Source: an uncultured Verrucomicrobiota bacterium
Lineage (GTDB): Bacteria > Verrucomicrobiota > Verrucomicrobiia > Limisphaerales > UBA9464
NCBI GenBank assembly: GCA_903854475.1
Contig: CAINWP010000317.1
Span: forward strand, 1 to 43,459
Reading direction: 5' to 3'
Length of the DNA: 43,459 nt
How positions within the stretch are numbered: the first letter of the stretch is position 1; each line of letters opens with the position of its first letter. A program made the translations under genes and the position numbers. Under the pieces are notes generated by a model. The model was not told the origin of the DNA. It saw only the letters and a program-made list of their open reading frames with translations, and searched no databases. This document shows positions 35,942 to 43,459 of this stretch, in pieces.

Positions 35942-38848
35942 TTATTCGAGTTTGGCAGCGATCTTCTCCACGGAGTAGCACTCGATGATATCGCCTTCTT
36001 GATAGTCATCGAAGCCATCCAGGCGTACACCGCACTCCATACCCGAACGAACCTCGTTCACCTCGTCCTGGAAGCGCTTGAGGGTCAGTGAAACACCCTC
36101 GTAGACCAAGTTGCCTCGGCGGCGAAGACGCATTTTGCCGCGGACCAGACGGCCGTTGGTGACGGCACAACCAGCGACGCGACCGCCTTTGGATAGGTCG
36201 AAAATATTGCGAACCTCGGCCTGACCGACGATGACATCTTTGAGAAGGGGATCCAGAAGTCCCGCCATGGCTTCTTTCACCTGATCAATCAACTCATAGA
36301 TAATTGCGTAGAGACGAATTTCGACAGCGTGATGCTTGGCTTCCTCGGCGGCGTTGTTGTCGATGCGCGTGTGGAAGGCGAGGATAACCGCTTTGGAACC
36401 CCGAGCCAAATTGACATCTGACACGTTGATGGCGCCGACAGCGCTGTTCACCACCTCCAGCGAGACCTTCTGGGATTTAATCTCGCGAAGCGCGCCGACA
36501 ATGGCCTCTACCGATCCCTGGGTGTCGGCCTTGACGATCACCTTGAGCACCTTCGCCGTCAGGTCGCCGATGCGTCCAAACAGATCAGACAACGAAGTCC
36601 GGGTCTTGCGACGATCGCCGTCCATCTCGGACTTCCTACGGGCATTGGATCGTTCTTCAGCCAGATCGCGAGCGGCTCGCTCGTTCTCCACTACGCTAAA
36701 CTCGGACCCTGCATCCGGGACTCCGTTCAGCCCCAAAACGCGAACCGCCACCGACGGTGTGGCCTCCTTCAGGCGGAGCCCTTCTTCGTTCATCATGGCG
36801 CGCACCTTACCGTAGTGCTCTCCGCAAATGATCACGTCGCCAATGCGCATCGTTCCCTTGCGAACGAGCACCGTAGCGACCGACCCACCGGCCTCGACGC
36901 CGGATTCAATAACGTTACCCTTGGCATTGCGATCCGGATTGGCCTTGAGTTCGAGCAACTCAGCCTGAAGCAGGATGGAATCGATGAGGATGTCGATCCC
37001 CTTCTTGGTAATCGCTGAGCATTCCACAAACAAGGTGTCACCACCCCAATCGTCTGGCACCAATCCCTTGTCCTGAAGCTGCTGGCGCACCTTCATCGGG
37101 TTGGAGTTCGGATGGTCGCACTTGTTGACCGCGACGATGATGGGAACCTTGGCTGCCTTGGCGTGCGCCAAAGCCTCTAAGGTCTGGGGCATCACACCGT
37201 CATTGGATGCCACGACCAGAATTACAATGTCAGTGACATTGGCTCCGCGAGCGCGCATGGCCGAGAAGGCGGCGTGACCCGGGGTGTCAAGGAAGGTCAG
37301 GCTCTCTAGTTTACCCGTGTTGGGATGAGGATACTGAATGGAGTAGGCACCTATATGCTGGGTGATGCCACCGGCCTCACCTGAAGCGACATTCGCCTTG
37401 CGGATGACATCGAGGAGCGAGGTCTTGCCGTGGTCCACGTGACCCATGATGGTAATCACCGGGGGACGCGACTTGAGCGTCTCAGGCTTGTCCTCGCTGT
37501 CGAGTTCGAGTTTCTCCTCCTTGGGAACATTGACGGAGTGGGCCGCCTTGTCGCGTTTCTCAGTCTCGAACCGAATACCGTGCTTTGCACAGATCTTGAC
37601 CGCCGCCTCACCGTCGATGGTCTGGGTCACTGTCGCAAAGACCCCCATTTGCATGAGGTCACCAATAATCTGGAAGGGCTTCTTGCCCATCTGCTCGGCC
37701 AATTCACGCACCAAAATTGGCGGACGCATAATAATTAAGGGTGCGTCGGCAGCGAACTGAGGGCGGGCCGCAACCGGGACAGGTCGGGGACCGGGTCCTG
37801 CGGCGACACCGGGACGTCCACCCATCTGGCCGGGACGACCGAACTGACCCGGGCGTTGGTACTGACCCGGGCGGGATCCTTGATAGGAAGAACCTTGGTA
37901 AGACGAACCTGGGAACGACGAGCCACCAGGACGACCTGGCTGAGGAGGCGGAGGACCACGACGATCGTCCCGGGCAACCGGGGGCGCCGGGCGGACGGGC
38001 GGTGCCGCTGGGCGGGCGGGCGGCGGCGTGCTGACACCGCGGGTTGTGCGACCGCCATAACCGAACTGACTCAGGTCAATACGACCGACTAACTGACCTG
38101 TCTGGACAGGGGGTGGGACAGGGGCTGGGGCTGGGCTCGGCGTCGGGCTTGGCGTTGGGCTCGGCATCGGGTTCAGCGTTTGCTCCGGAGCGGAAAGCGG
38201 GGCTGCTGTCGGGACAGAACGTTCCGGATGAATCTCGGGGACCACGATCGAACTTTTTTCATCCACGACTGGTGTCACCACCGAAAACGATGAAACCTCT
38301 TGGGTTGGTGACGGCAGCAGGACCGCGGGCTCAACGATTTCTGGGGCGTGCGCCAAGGCGGGAGTTGTAGGTACCGGAGGCTTCTCTACCACGGCAACCT
38401 TGTGAGCCACAGTCTGTCGAGCCACCAACGGCGGGAGAATCGGCTCGTGAATCGGCTCCGGTTTCAGCTCGGGTTTCGGCTCGGGTTTCGGCTCGGGTTT
38501 CGGCTCGGGTTTCGGCTCGGGCTTCGGCTCGGGTTTCGGCTCGGGCTTCGGCTCGGGCTTCGGCTCGGGCTTCGGCTCGGGCTTCGGCTCGGGCTTCGGT
38601 TCCGGGGCCGCCGCCGGTGGCGGAGGGGGAGCATGGATGATGGTCACGGGTGTGAACTCCATCGGCTTGGAAGGCTCAAAAGGCTTTGCCAATGGCGCCA
38701 ACTGCTCTTCAAGGAACTCGGCGGTGATCTTGTCGAGAGTACTCGACGGGACCTTGGCTGCGGCTATGCCCAGCTCCTTGGCCTTGTTGAGCACAAACTT
38801 GCTCTCAAGGTTCAGCTTCTTGGCGATCTCGTAAATGCGAACGGGCAT
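35942..38848 (-). CDS. infB: Translation initiation factor IF-2
   Basis: [46 protein letters not shown]; long low-complexity N-terminal extension. Confidence 0.97.
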   Translation of the reverse strand: MPVRIYEIAKKLNLESKFVLNKAKELGIAAAKVPSSTLDKITAEFLEEQLAPLAKPFEPSKPMEFTPVTIIHAPPPPPAAAPEPKPEPKPEPKPEPKPEPKPEPKPEPKPEPKPEPKPEPKPEPKPELKPEPIHEPILPPLVARQTVAHKVAVVEKPPVPTTPALAHAPEIVEPAVLLPSPTQEVSSFSVVTPVVDEKSSIVVPEIHPERSVPTAAPLSAPEQTLNPMPSPTPSPTPSPAPAPVPPPVQTGQLVGRIDLSQFGYGGRTTRGVSTPPPARPAAPPVRPAPPVARDDRRGPPPPQPGRPGGSSFPGSSYQGSSYQGSRPGQYQRPGQFGRPGQMGGRPGVAAGPGPRPVPVAARPQFAADAPLIIMRPPILVRELAEQMGKKPFQIIGDLMQMGVFATVTQTIDGEAAVKICAKHGIRFETEKRDKAAHSVNVPKEEKLELDSEDKPETLKSRPPVITIMGHVDHGKTSLLDVIRKANVASGEAGGITQHIGAYSIQYPHPNTGKLESLTFLDTPGHAAFSAMRARGANVTDIVILVVASNDGVMPQTLEALAHAKAAKVPIIVAVNKCDHPNSNPMKVRQQLQDKGLVPDDWGGDTLFVECSAITKKGIDILIDSILLQAELLELKANPDRNAKGNVIESGVEAGGSVATVLVRKGTMRIGDVIICGEHYGKVRAMMNEEGLRLKEATPSVAVRVLGLNGVPDAGSEFSVVENERAARDLAEERSNARRKSEMDGDRRKTRTSLSDLFGRIGDLTAKVLKVIVKADTQGSVEAIVGALREIKSQKVSLEVVNSAVGAINVSDVNLARGSKAVILAFHTRIDNNAAEEAKHHAVEIRLYAIIYELIDQVKEAMAGLLDPLLKDVIVGQAEVRNIFDLSKGGRVAGCAVTNGRLVRGKMRLRRRGNLVYEGVSLTLKRFQDEVNEVRSGMECGVRLDGFDDYQEGDIIECYSVEKIAAKLE
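38459..38602. repeat. In-frame 12-bp tandem repeat encoding (EPKP)n in the IF-2 linker
   Basis: About eleven consecutive GGCTCGGGYTTC units (plus strand), encoding [11 protein letters not shown] on the minus strand. Confidence 0.95.
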
Positions 38849-38882
38849 ACTGCTTTTTATTTCACCACCGACGTTCCCCGGT

Positions 38883-38922
38883 CCGCGCGGCGCGCGGCTA
38901 CCTGGACCGTCGGCGGTCCAGG
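38883..38922 (-). promoter_or_regulatory. Two consecutive perfect hairpins in the nusA-infB intercistronic region
   Basis: CCGCGCG-G-CGCGCGG (38883-38897) and CCTGGACCG-TCGG-CGGTCCAGG (38901-38922). Confidence 0.7.
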
Positions 38923-38948
38923 CAATTAAAACCGACCCTCAAATGGGA

Positions 38949-40232
38949 TCAGTGGGCTTCAGGGGGAGCTCCACCGGCAGCGCGTCGGGTCAATTCGCCC
39001 CGAATCGCTTCCAGAATCAGCTCGGCGTCCGAGCCAATTCCTTCCATTCCCTGCAAATCTTCGATACCGATCTGCTGGATCACATCCTCTAGGCTATGGA
39101 ACCCAATTGTCACCAGAATCCGCGCCTGCTCCTCGGTAATACCTGGAACAGAAGCAAACTCCCGGACGGCGTTAGCCACTTTTTGATCAAAACCCGGCAA
39201 CACTGAAGCTTCAGCTTCAATGTCAATGCTCCACCCGGTCAACCGAGATGTCAGCCGCGCATTTTGACCACGCTTTCCTATTGCCAGAGACAATTGGTCC
39301 GGTGAGGTGAGCGCCAGCACTCGCTTACGATGCTCATCGACCTCGAAAGACTTCAACTTGGCCGGCGCGAGAGCATTCTCGACATATTTGCGGATGTCAG
39401 GCGACCAAGGGATGATATCGACCTTCTCGTTGTTCAGCTCGCGGACAATATTCTTCACCCGCTGACCACGCAGACCCACGCAGGCCCCAACTGGGTCCAC
39501 CTTAGGATCCCGAGAGAAAACAGCCAATTTGGTTCGGAATCCCGGTTCCCGTGCAATTCCTTTGATCTCAATGGTTCCGTCCCCAATTTCAGTGACCTCA
39601 ACCTTAAAAAGTTTAATAACAAAATTCGGGTCAGCACGAGAAAGGACAATCTCAGGTCCCCTCGGGGTCTGCTCGACCGCTTTGACGTAGCAGCGGATTC
39701 GTTCGCCGATCTGGTATTCTTCGGTTGGAACGCGCTCTCGGTTGGGCATGATGGCCTCGAACTTACCCAGGTCTAGAACCACATCCGAGCGTTCAAAACG
39801 ACGCACAGTCCCATTAACCAGTTCGCCGACCCGATCCTTGAACTCATCGTAAACCATCGCCTTCTCCGCACGGCGGAGTTGGGCCATCATGGCCTGTTTG
39901 GCGAATTGGGCGGCGATACGACCGAAACCCGCCGGGGTCACCTCTACTTCAATCTCCTCACCCACCTTAATATCGGGATGACCGGCACGCCGGGCATCGA
40001 AAATCGTAATTTGGTCGTGCTTGGAGAGAACCTTCTCGGCAACCACGAGCTTGGCCCAGGCTTTGATGTCTCCGGAGCGTCCATCGATGGACACCCGAAG
40101 GTCACGAGCCGGCCCGACCGCCTTCTTGGCGGCCTGCATCAAGGATTCCTGGATAGCACCGAGCAGAACATCCTTGGGGATGCCCTTCTCCTTCTCCCAG
40201 AACTCAACAACCGCCAAAATCTCCGCGTTCAT
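38949..40232 (-). CDS. nusA: Transcription termination/antitermination factor NusA
   Basis: MNAEILAVVEFWEKEKGIPKDVLLGAIQESL, PEIVLSRADPNFVIKLFKVEVTEI, DPVGACVGLRGQRVKNIVRELNNEKVDII. Confidence 0.96.
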   Translation of the reverse strand: MNAEILAVVEFWEKEKGIPKDVLLGAIQESLMQAAKKAVGPARDLRVSIDGRSGDIKAWAKLVVAEKVLSKHDQITIFDARRAGHPDIKVGEEIEVEVTPAGFGRIAAQFAKQAMMAQLRRAEKAMVYDEFKDRVGELVNGTVRRFERSDVVLDLGKFEAIMPNRERVPTEEYQIGERIRCYVKAVEQTPRGPEIVLSRADPNFVIKLFKVEVTEIGDGTIEIKGIAREPGFRTKLAVFSRDPKVDPVGACVGLRGQRVKNIVRELNNEKVDIIPWSPDIRKYVENALAPAKLKSFEVDEHRKRVLALTSPDQLSLAIGKRGQNARLTSRLTGWSIDIEAEASVLPGFDQKVANAVREFASVPGITEEQARILVTIGFHSLEDVIQQIGIEDLQGMEGIGSDAELILEAIRGELTRRAAGGAPPEAH

Positions 40233-40264
40233 AGTCGTCAGCCAATCCCGGAAACCGGGGTAAC

Positions 40265-40313
40265 AAAAAAGCCGGTTGTTCACCGACTCAAGCATGTCGG
40301 CACTAACGCCGAC
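40265..40313 (-). promoter_or_regulatory. Candidate transcription attenuator in the nusA leader
   Basis: Minus strand: GTCGGC-gttagt-GCCGAC-atgcttga-GTCGGT-gaaca-ACCGGC-TTTTTT; segments can pair 1:2 and 3:4, or 2:3. Confidence 0.55.
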
Positions 40314-40335
40314 GGAAAGTTCCTTACGGTTGGTA

Positions 40336-40365
40336 AATATAGGGAACCTGACCACCTCCCGTCAA
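40336..40365 (-). promoter_or_regulatory. Sigma70-like promoter for the nusA operon
   Basis: Minus strand TTGACG-N18-TATATT about 100 nt upstream of the nusA ATG. Confidence 0.6.
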
Positions 40366-40401
40366 GGTCGGATTCGGGAACCCCTTCGGAATAACAAACA
40401 C

Positions 40402-40599
40402 AAGGGACAGGCTCGTCCATCCCTCCCAAGGGACAGGCTCGTCCATCCCCCACAAGGCTCGTCCATCCCCCACAAGGGACAGGCTCGTCCATCCCCCACA
40501 AGGGACAGGCTCGTCCATCCCTCCCAAGGGACAGGCTCGTCCATCCCCCCAAGGGACAGGCTCGTCCATCCCCCCAAGGGACAGGCTCGTCCATCCCAC
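40402..40599. repeat. Eight-unit intergenic tandem repeat, consensus AAGGGACAGGCTCGTCCATCCC plus variable C-rich junction
   Basis: Unit lengths 26, 26, 20, 26, 26, 25, 25, 24 bp; one unit lacks 6 bp; most units contain the dyad GGAC-AGGCTC-GTCC. Confidence 0.97.
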
Positions 40600-40629
40600 A
40601 AGGGAAACCTGCCAATTTACAACAACCCG

Positions 40630-41337
40630 GTGTCGAGCACCTCTGCCGAATTAGGAGGACTCACTGACTCCAGTATTGACGAGGGGTTTCCGCCCCCGAC
40701 TGTGGGCCACGTGGACCACAACACGGCCCGGGAACAGCTCGAAACTATCCGAACCCTCATGGATCGAGCATCGACCTACCGTCGCGCCTTAGCTCCGGCC
40801 ATGACGTCGGTAGGCCTGATCGGAACCCTGGCAGGACTCGCGGCCCCGTTCGTGATCCGGGATAATGCCCGATCCTTTGCCTTCTACTGGTTAGCTGTGG
40901 GACTGGCCGGGGCGTGCACCGCGTTCTTGCTCATGCGCCGACAGGCGTTCGCTGCCGGTGAAGCCTTCTGGACACCGCCGGCCCGCCGCGTGGCCTCAGC
41001 CCTGATGCCCGCACTGTTCGCCGGTACCGCAGTAGTGGGACCGCTGGTAAATATCCATCAAGAGGGAGCCATGATCGCCGTGGCACTGCCGCCTCTATGG
41101 CTCGTTCTCTACGGGTGTTCGGTGCATTCGGCGGGTTTCTTCATGCCCCGCGGGATGCGTTTGTTTGGTTGGGGGTTTGTCATCGCAGGATTGCTCAGTT
41201 CACTGGCCGCGGCCAATCCTCACCAGATCGAACCCTCCATCCGCATGGCCCACGCGGTCATGACGGCCAGCTTCGGCGGCGGACATCTCGCCTACGGTCT
41301 CTACTTGCACTGGACGGAGAAGAAGCCCACGGCGTGA
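40630..41337 (+). CDS. Multi-TM membrane protein of unknown function (GTG start), partner of the downstream wHTH gene
   Basis: Several TM segments (SVGLIGTLAGLAAPFVI, FYWLAVGLAGACTAFLL, WGFVIAGLLSSLAAANP); start placed after the repeat array; overlaps next gene. Confidence 0.65.
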   Translation: MSSTSAELGGLTDSSIDEGFPPPTVGHVDHNTAREQLETIRTLMDRASTYRRALAPAMTSVGLIGTLAGLAAPFVIRDNARSFAFYWLAVGLAGACTAFLLMRRQAFAAGEAFWTPPARRVASALMPALFAGTAVVGPLVNIHQEGAMIAVALPPLWLVLYGCSVHSAGFFMPRGMRLFGWGFVIAGLLSSLAAANPHQIEPSIRMAHAVMTASFGGGHLAYGLYLHWTEKKPTA

Positions 41338-41654
41338 ATCCGGAACCTTTTCCCCACCTAGACCGGGTCATTCACGAAAAGGCCCGTCTAGCCATCATTT
41401 CCTCCCTTTCAGCAACCCCTTCCCTGACCTACACCGATCTGCGGAACCTGCTGGTCATGACCGACGGCAATCTGACTTCCCACCTCCGAATCCTTCAAGA
41501 GGCCGGCCTAGTCTCCCTCTCCAAGTCCACCGGCGAAACCCGGCCGCAGACCACTTACACCCTGACCGATGTCGGCCGCAACGCCTTCACCCAGTATCTT
41601 TTGCATCTGGAACAGATTGTTGCCCAATTCCGAAAAACGACTCCGTCCGCTTGA
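41334..41654 (+). CDS. Winged-helix transcriptional regulator (HTH_34/MarR-ArsR-like, GTG start)
   Basis: LDRVIHEKARLAIISSLSATPSLTYTDLRNLLVMTDGNLTSHLRILQEAGLVSLSKSTGETRPQTTYTLTDVGR. Confidence 0.88.
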   Translation: MNPEPFPHLDRVIHEKARLAIISSLSATPSLTYTDLRNLLVMTDGNLTSHLRILQEAGLVSLSKSTGETRPQTTYTLTDVGRNAFTQYLLHLEQIVAQFRKTTPSA

Positions 41655-41690
41655 TTCTTTTTGAACAACGCTGATGTTGATCGTTCAGTC

Positions 41691-41707
41691 ACTTTGTAAC
41701 GCAAAGT
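41691..41707. promoter_or_regulatory. Palindrome ACTTTG-TAACG-CAAAGT just upstream of ispH
   Basis: Perfect 6-bp arms with 5-nt spacer, 5 nt before the ispH ATG. Confidence 0.55.
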
Positions 41708-41712
41708 AATTT

Positions 41713-42579
41713 ATGAGAGTCTTGAAAGCGGAAGCGATGGGGATGTGTTTTGGAGTTCGTGACGCGATCGAATTGGCCCATGGCCGAGCCGCGACCGGAC
41801 CAGTGACCGTCTTGGGAGACTTGGTCCACAATGAGTCGGTTTTGGCCGAACTCCGCGGGAAGGGCGTACTCATCCGACAAGACGCCTCCGACATTCCAAC
41901 CCAGGAGGTTCTTATCACGGCCCACGGGGCATCGGATCGCCGTATAGAGAGCCTTCGACAATTAGGCCTGACAGTGACCGAAGCCACCTGCCCTTTGGTT
42001 CACCGGGCCCATCAGGCTTTGAAGAAACTCGTGGCCGCGGGGTTCCACCCGCTGGTGATAGGTCAAGCCGGCCATGTTGAGGTCCGAGGCCTGACCGAAG
42101 ATTACCCCGGGTGTCACGTCGTGTTAACTGAGAGCGAGGTCGACCAACTTCCCGAACTTCCCCGCTTTGGAGTCGTCTCGCAAACCACACAACCTGTGGC
42201 CCGGGTGCGGGAGTTAATTATCCACCTGAGACATAGGTTCCCCGGCTCGGAGGTCCGTTGGATCGACACCGTGTGTCAACCCACCAAAGACCGGCAGACC
42301 GCCGCCGAGAATCTGGCCTCACGTTGCGATGTGGTCTTGGTCATCGGCGGCATCCACAGCAACAACACCCGCCGTTTGGTGGATACTTGCCAGAGCCGGT
42401 GTGCCCGGGTCCATTGGCTACAGACCTCGAACGACCTCGACCCAGCCTGGATTCGAGAAACCGATACCGTGGGCATCACGGCGGGCACCTCCACTCCGGA
42501 CAGCGTGATCGAAGCCATCGAGGCGGCCTTGAAAAATCTGTCGAGCCGACGAGTGAATCCTCAGACCGAGGTAGCCTGA
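41713..42579 (+). CDS. ispH: 4-hydroxy-3-methylbut-2-enyl diphosphate reductase
   Basis: GMCFGVRDAIELA, VLGDLVHNESVL, ITAHGAS, TEATCPLVHRAH, GHVEVRGL, IDTVCQPTKDRQ, GGIHSNNTRRL; three cluster Cys conserved. Confidence 0.9.
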   Translation: MRVLKAEAMGMCFGVRDAIELAHGRAATGPVTVLGDLVHNESVLAELRGKGVLIRQDASDIPTQEVLITAHGASDRRIESLRQLGLTVTEATCPLVHRAHQALKKLVAAGFHPLVIGQAGHVEVRGLTEDYPGCHVVLTESEVDQLPELPRFGVVSQTTQPVARVRELIIHLRHRFPGSEVRWIDTVCQPTKDRQTAAENLASRCDVVLVIGGIHSNNTRRLVDTCQSRCARVHWLQTSNDLDPAWIRETDTVGITAGTSTPDSVIEAIEAALKNLSSRRVNPQTEVA

Positions 42580-42659
42580 CCCCCCTTCGACTAGGCTGCG
42601 ACCATCACCCACTTGGTGGCCCAGCTCTGCCGGAGCCCAGACCGCAACCCCTCTCCGGG

Positions 42660-43427
42660 TCAGCGTGCCAAACCGCGCTGACTGGTCCGCACAAACAGGA
42701 GGAGTTCCTTCAGCTCCGGACTGGTTGGTAGATCGGCCTCCATCCGAGACAAGGCGTTGTCCAAAGTCAGGCCCGTTCGAAAGATAATTTTGTAGGCCTT
42801 GATGAGAGTATCGATGGTGGCCGCTGCGAAGCCTGCCCGCTCCAGCCCTACCTTGTTCACAAAACGGGTCTCAGTCGGATTTCCGTCGGCCATCATGTAG
42901 GGTGCGACATCTTGAACCACTTTGGAGCAGCCGCCCACCATGGCGTATCGACCGATCCGACAAAATTGATGAACCGCAGCTAGGCCGCCGATGATGGCGT
43001 GATCTTCAACGATCACATGTCCGGCCAAGGTCGCCAGGTTGGACATGATGACCCGATTACCCACCTGCACATCATGGGCCAGATGAGTATTGGCCAAAAA
43101 ATAATTCTCAGAGCCCACTCGAGTCACGTCACCGTCTGAGGTAGCGCTGTGCACGCTCACCGACTCGCGGAACACGTTCCGGTCTCCGATGTGCACCCGA
43201 GTCACGCCCCCCTTCCACTTCAAGTCCTGAGACTTCATTCCCAGGGAGGCAAAGGGGTAGATTTCGTTGTCACATCCCAAAGTGGTATGCCCCTCCAGCA
43301 CAACGTGACTGTGCAGACGACAGCGCTCTGCCAGAACGACATGCTCACCGACTAGGCAATAAGGGCCGATGTGGCAGTCGGCTCCGATGAGGGCCTTGGG
43401 GTGAACGATAGCAGTGGGGTGGATCAT
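42660..43427 (-). CDS. lpxA: Acyl-ACP--UDP-N-acetylglucosamine O-acyltransferase
   Basis: Left-handed beta-helix hexapeptides; IHPTAIVHPKALIGADCHIGPYCLVGEHV, NYFLANTHLAHDVQVGNRVIMSNLATLAGHV, HQFCRIGRYAMVGG. Start may lie further upstream (frame open to 43454). Confidence 0.95.
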   Translation of the reverse strand: MIHPTAIVHPKALIGADCHIGPYCLVGEHVVLAERCRLHSHVVLEGHTTLGCDNEIYPFASLGMKSQDLKWKGGVTRVHIGDRNVFRESVSVHSATSDGDVTRVGSENYFLANTHLAHDVQVGNRVIMSNLATLAGHVIVEDHAIIGGLAAVHQFCRIGRYAMVGGCSKVVQDVAPYMMADGNPTETRFVNKVGLERAGFAAATIDTLIKAYKIIFRTGLTLDNALSRMEADLPTSPELKELLLFVRTSQRGLAR

Positions 43428-43459
43428 TGGGGTCGGATATCCGTCAGGCTTCAAGCGAC

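Noticed and set aside
38348-38929. Plus-strand ORF encoding (GFRLGFRLG)n repeat protein
   Set aside because: Antisense shadow of the infB EPKP-coding repeat; no independent coding evidence
40402-40599. CRISPR array
   Set aside because: Repeats are directly adjacent with no unique spacers and no cas genes nearby
40280-40615. Three minus-strand ORFs over the tandem array (GMDEPVPWGDGRACPL repeats)
   Set aside because: Open only because the repeat lacks stops; unit lengths are not multiples of 3, so the peptide phase changes along the array
40276-40629. N-terminal extension of the membrane protein through the repeat array
   Set aside because: Would translate repeat and leader DNA; GTG at 40630 gives a sensible start
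1-43459. tRNA/rRNA genes, transposases, integrases, phage genes
   Set aside because: Intergenic gaps were checked by eye and none showed convincing tRNA or mobile-element features

Overview
43.5 kb of gene-dense, GC-rich bacterial chromosome. The gene content (LPS heptose and lipid A genes, menaquinone methyltransferase, DUF1080, DUF5722) suggests a Gram-negative of the Verrucomicrobiota type; this taxon is an inference. I found no tRNA, rRNA, CRISPR array, prophage or transposase. Most genes are housekeeping: hldE/rfaE1 fragment, gmhB, apaG, miaB, ribF, ubiE/menG, aroQ, accB-accC, argA, thyA, phoH-like, nusA-infB-rbfA-DHH-truB, ispH, lpxA. The features most worth following up are: (1) a tight operon of SGNH/TPR protein, a 50-aa DUF5989/SxtK-like ORF missing from the ORF track, a SxtI-like carbamoyltransferase and a SxtJ-like membrane protein; (2) a nusA leader with a sigma70-like promoter and four segments that can fold as an attenuator; (3) eight tandem 20-26 bp units (GGGACAGGCTCGTCCATCCC) between nusA and a divergent membrane-protein/wHTH pair; (4) a 54-aa ORF directly after an OFA-family MFS transporter that resembles the MFS small subunit, with a lone DUF485 gene on the other side; (5) a sulfocyanin/rusticyanin-like cupredoxin with His where the axial Met is expected; (6) palindromes at a GbsR/MarR-type regulator and at ispH. 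Family assignments were made by eye from motifs; no database search was run.
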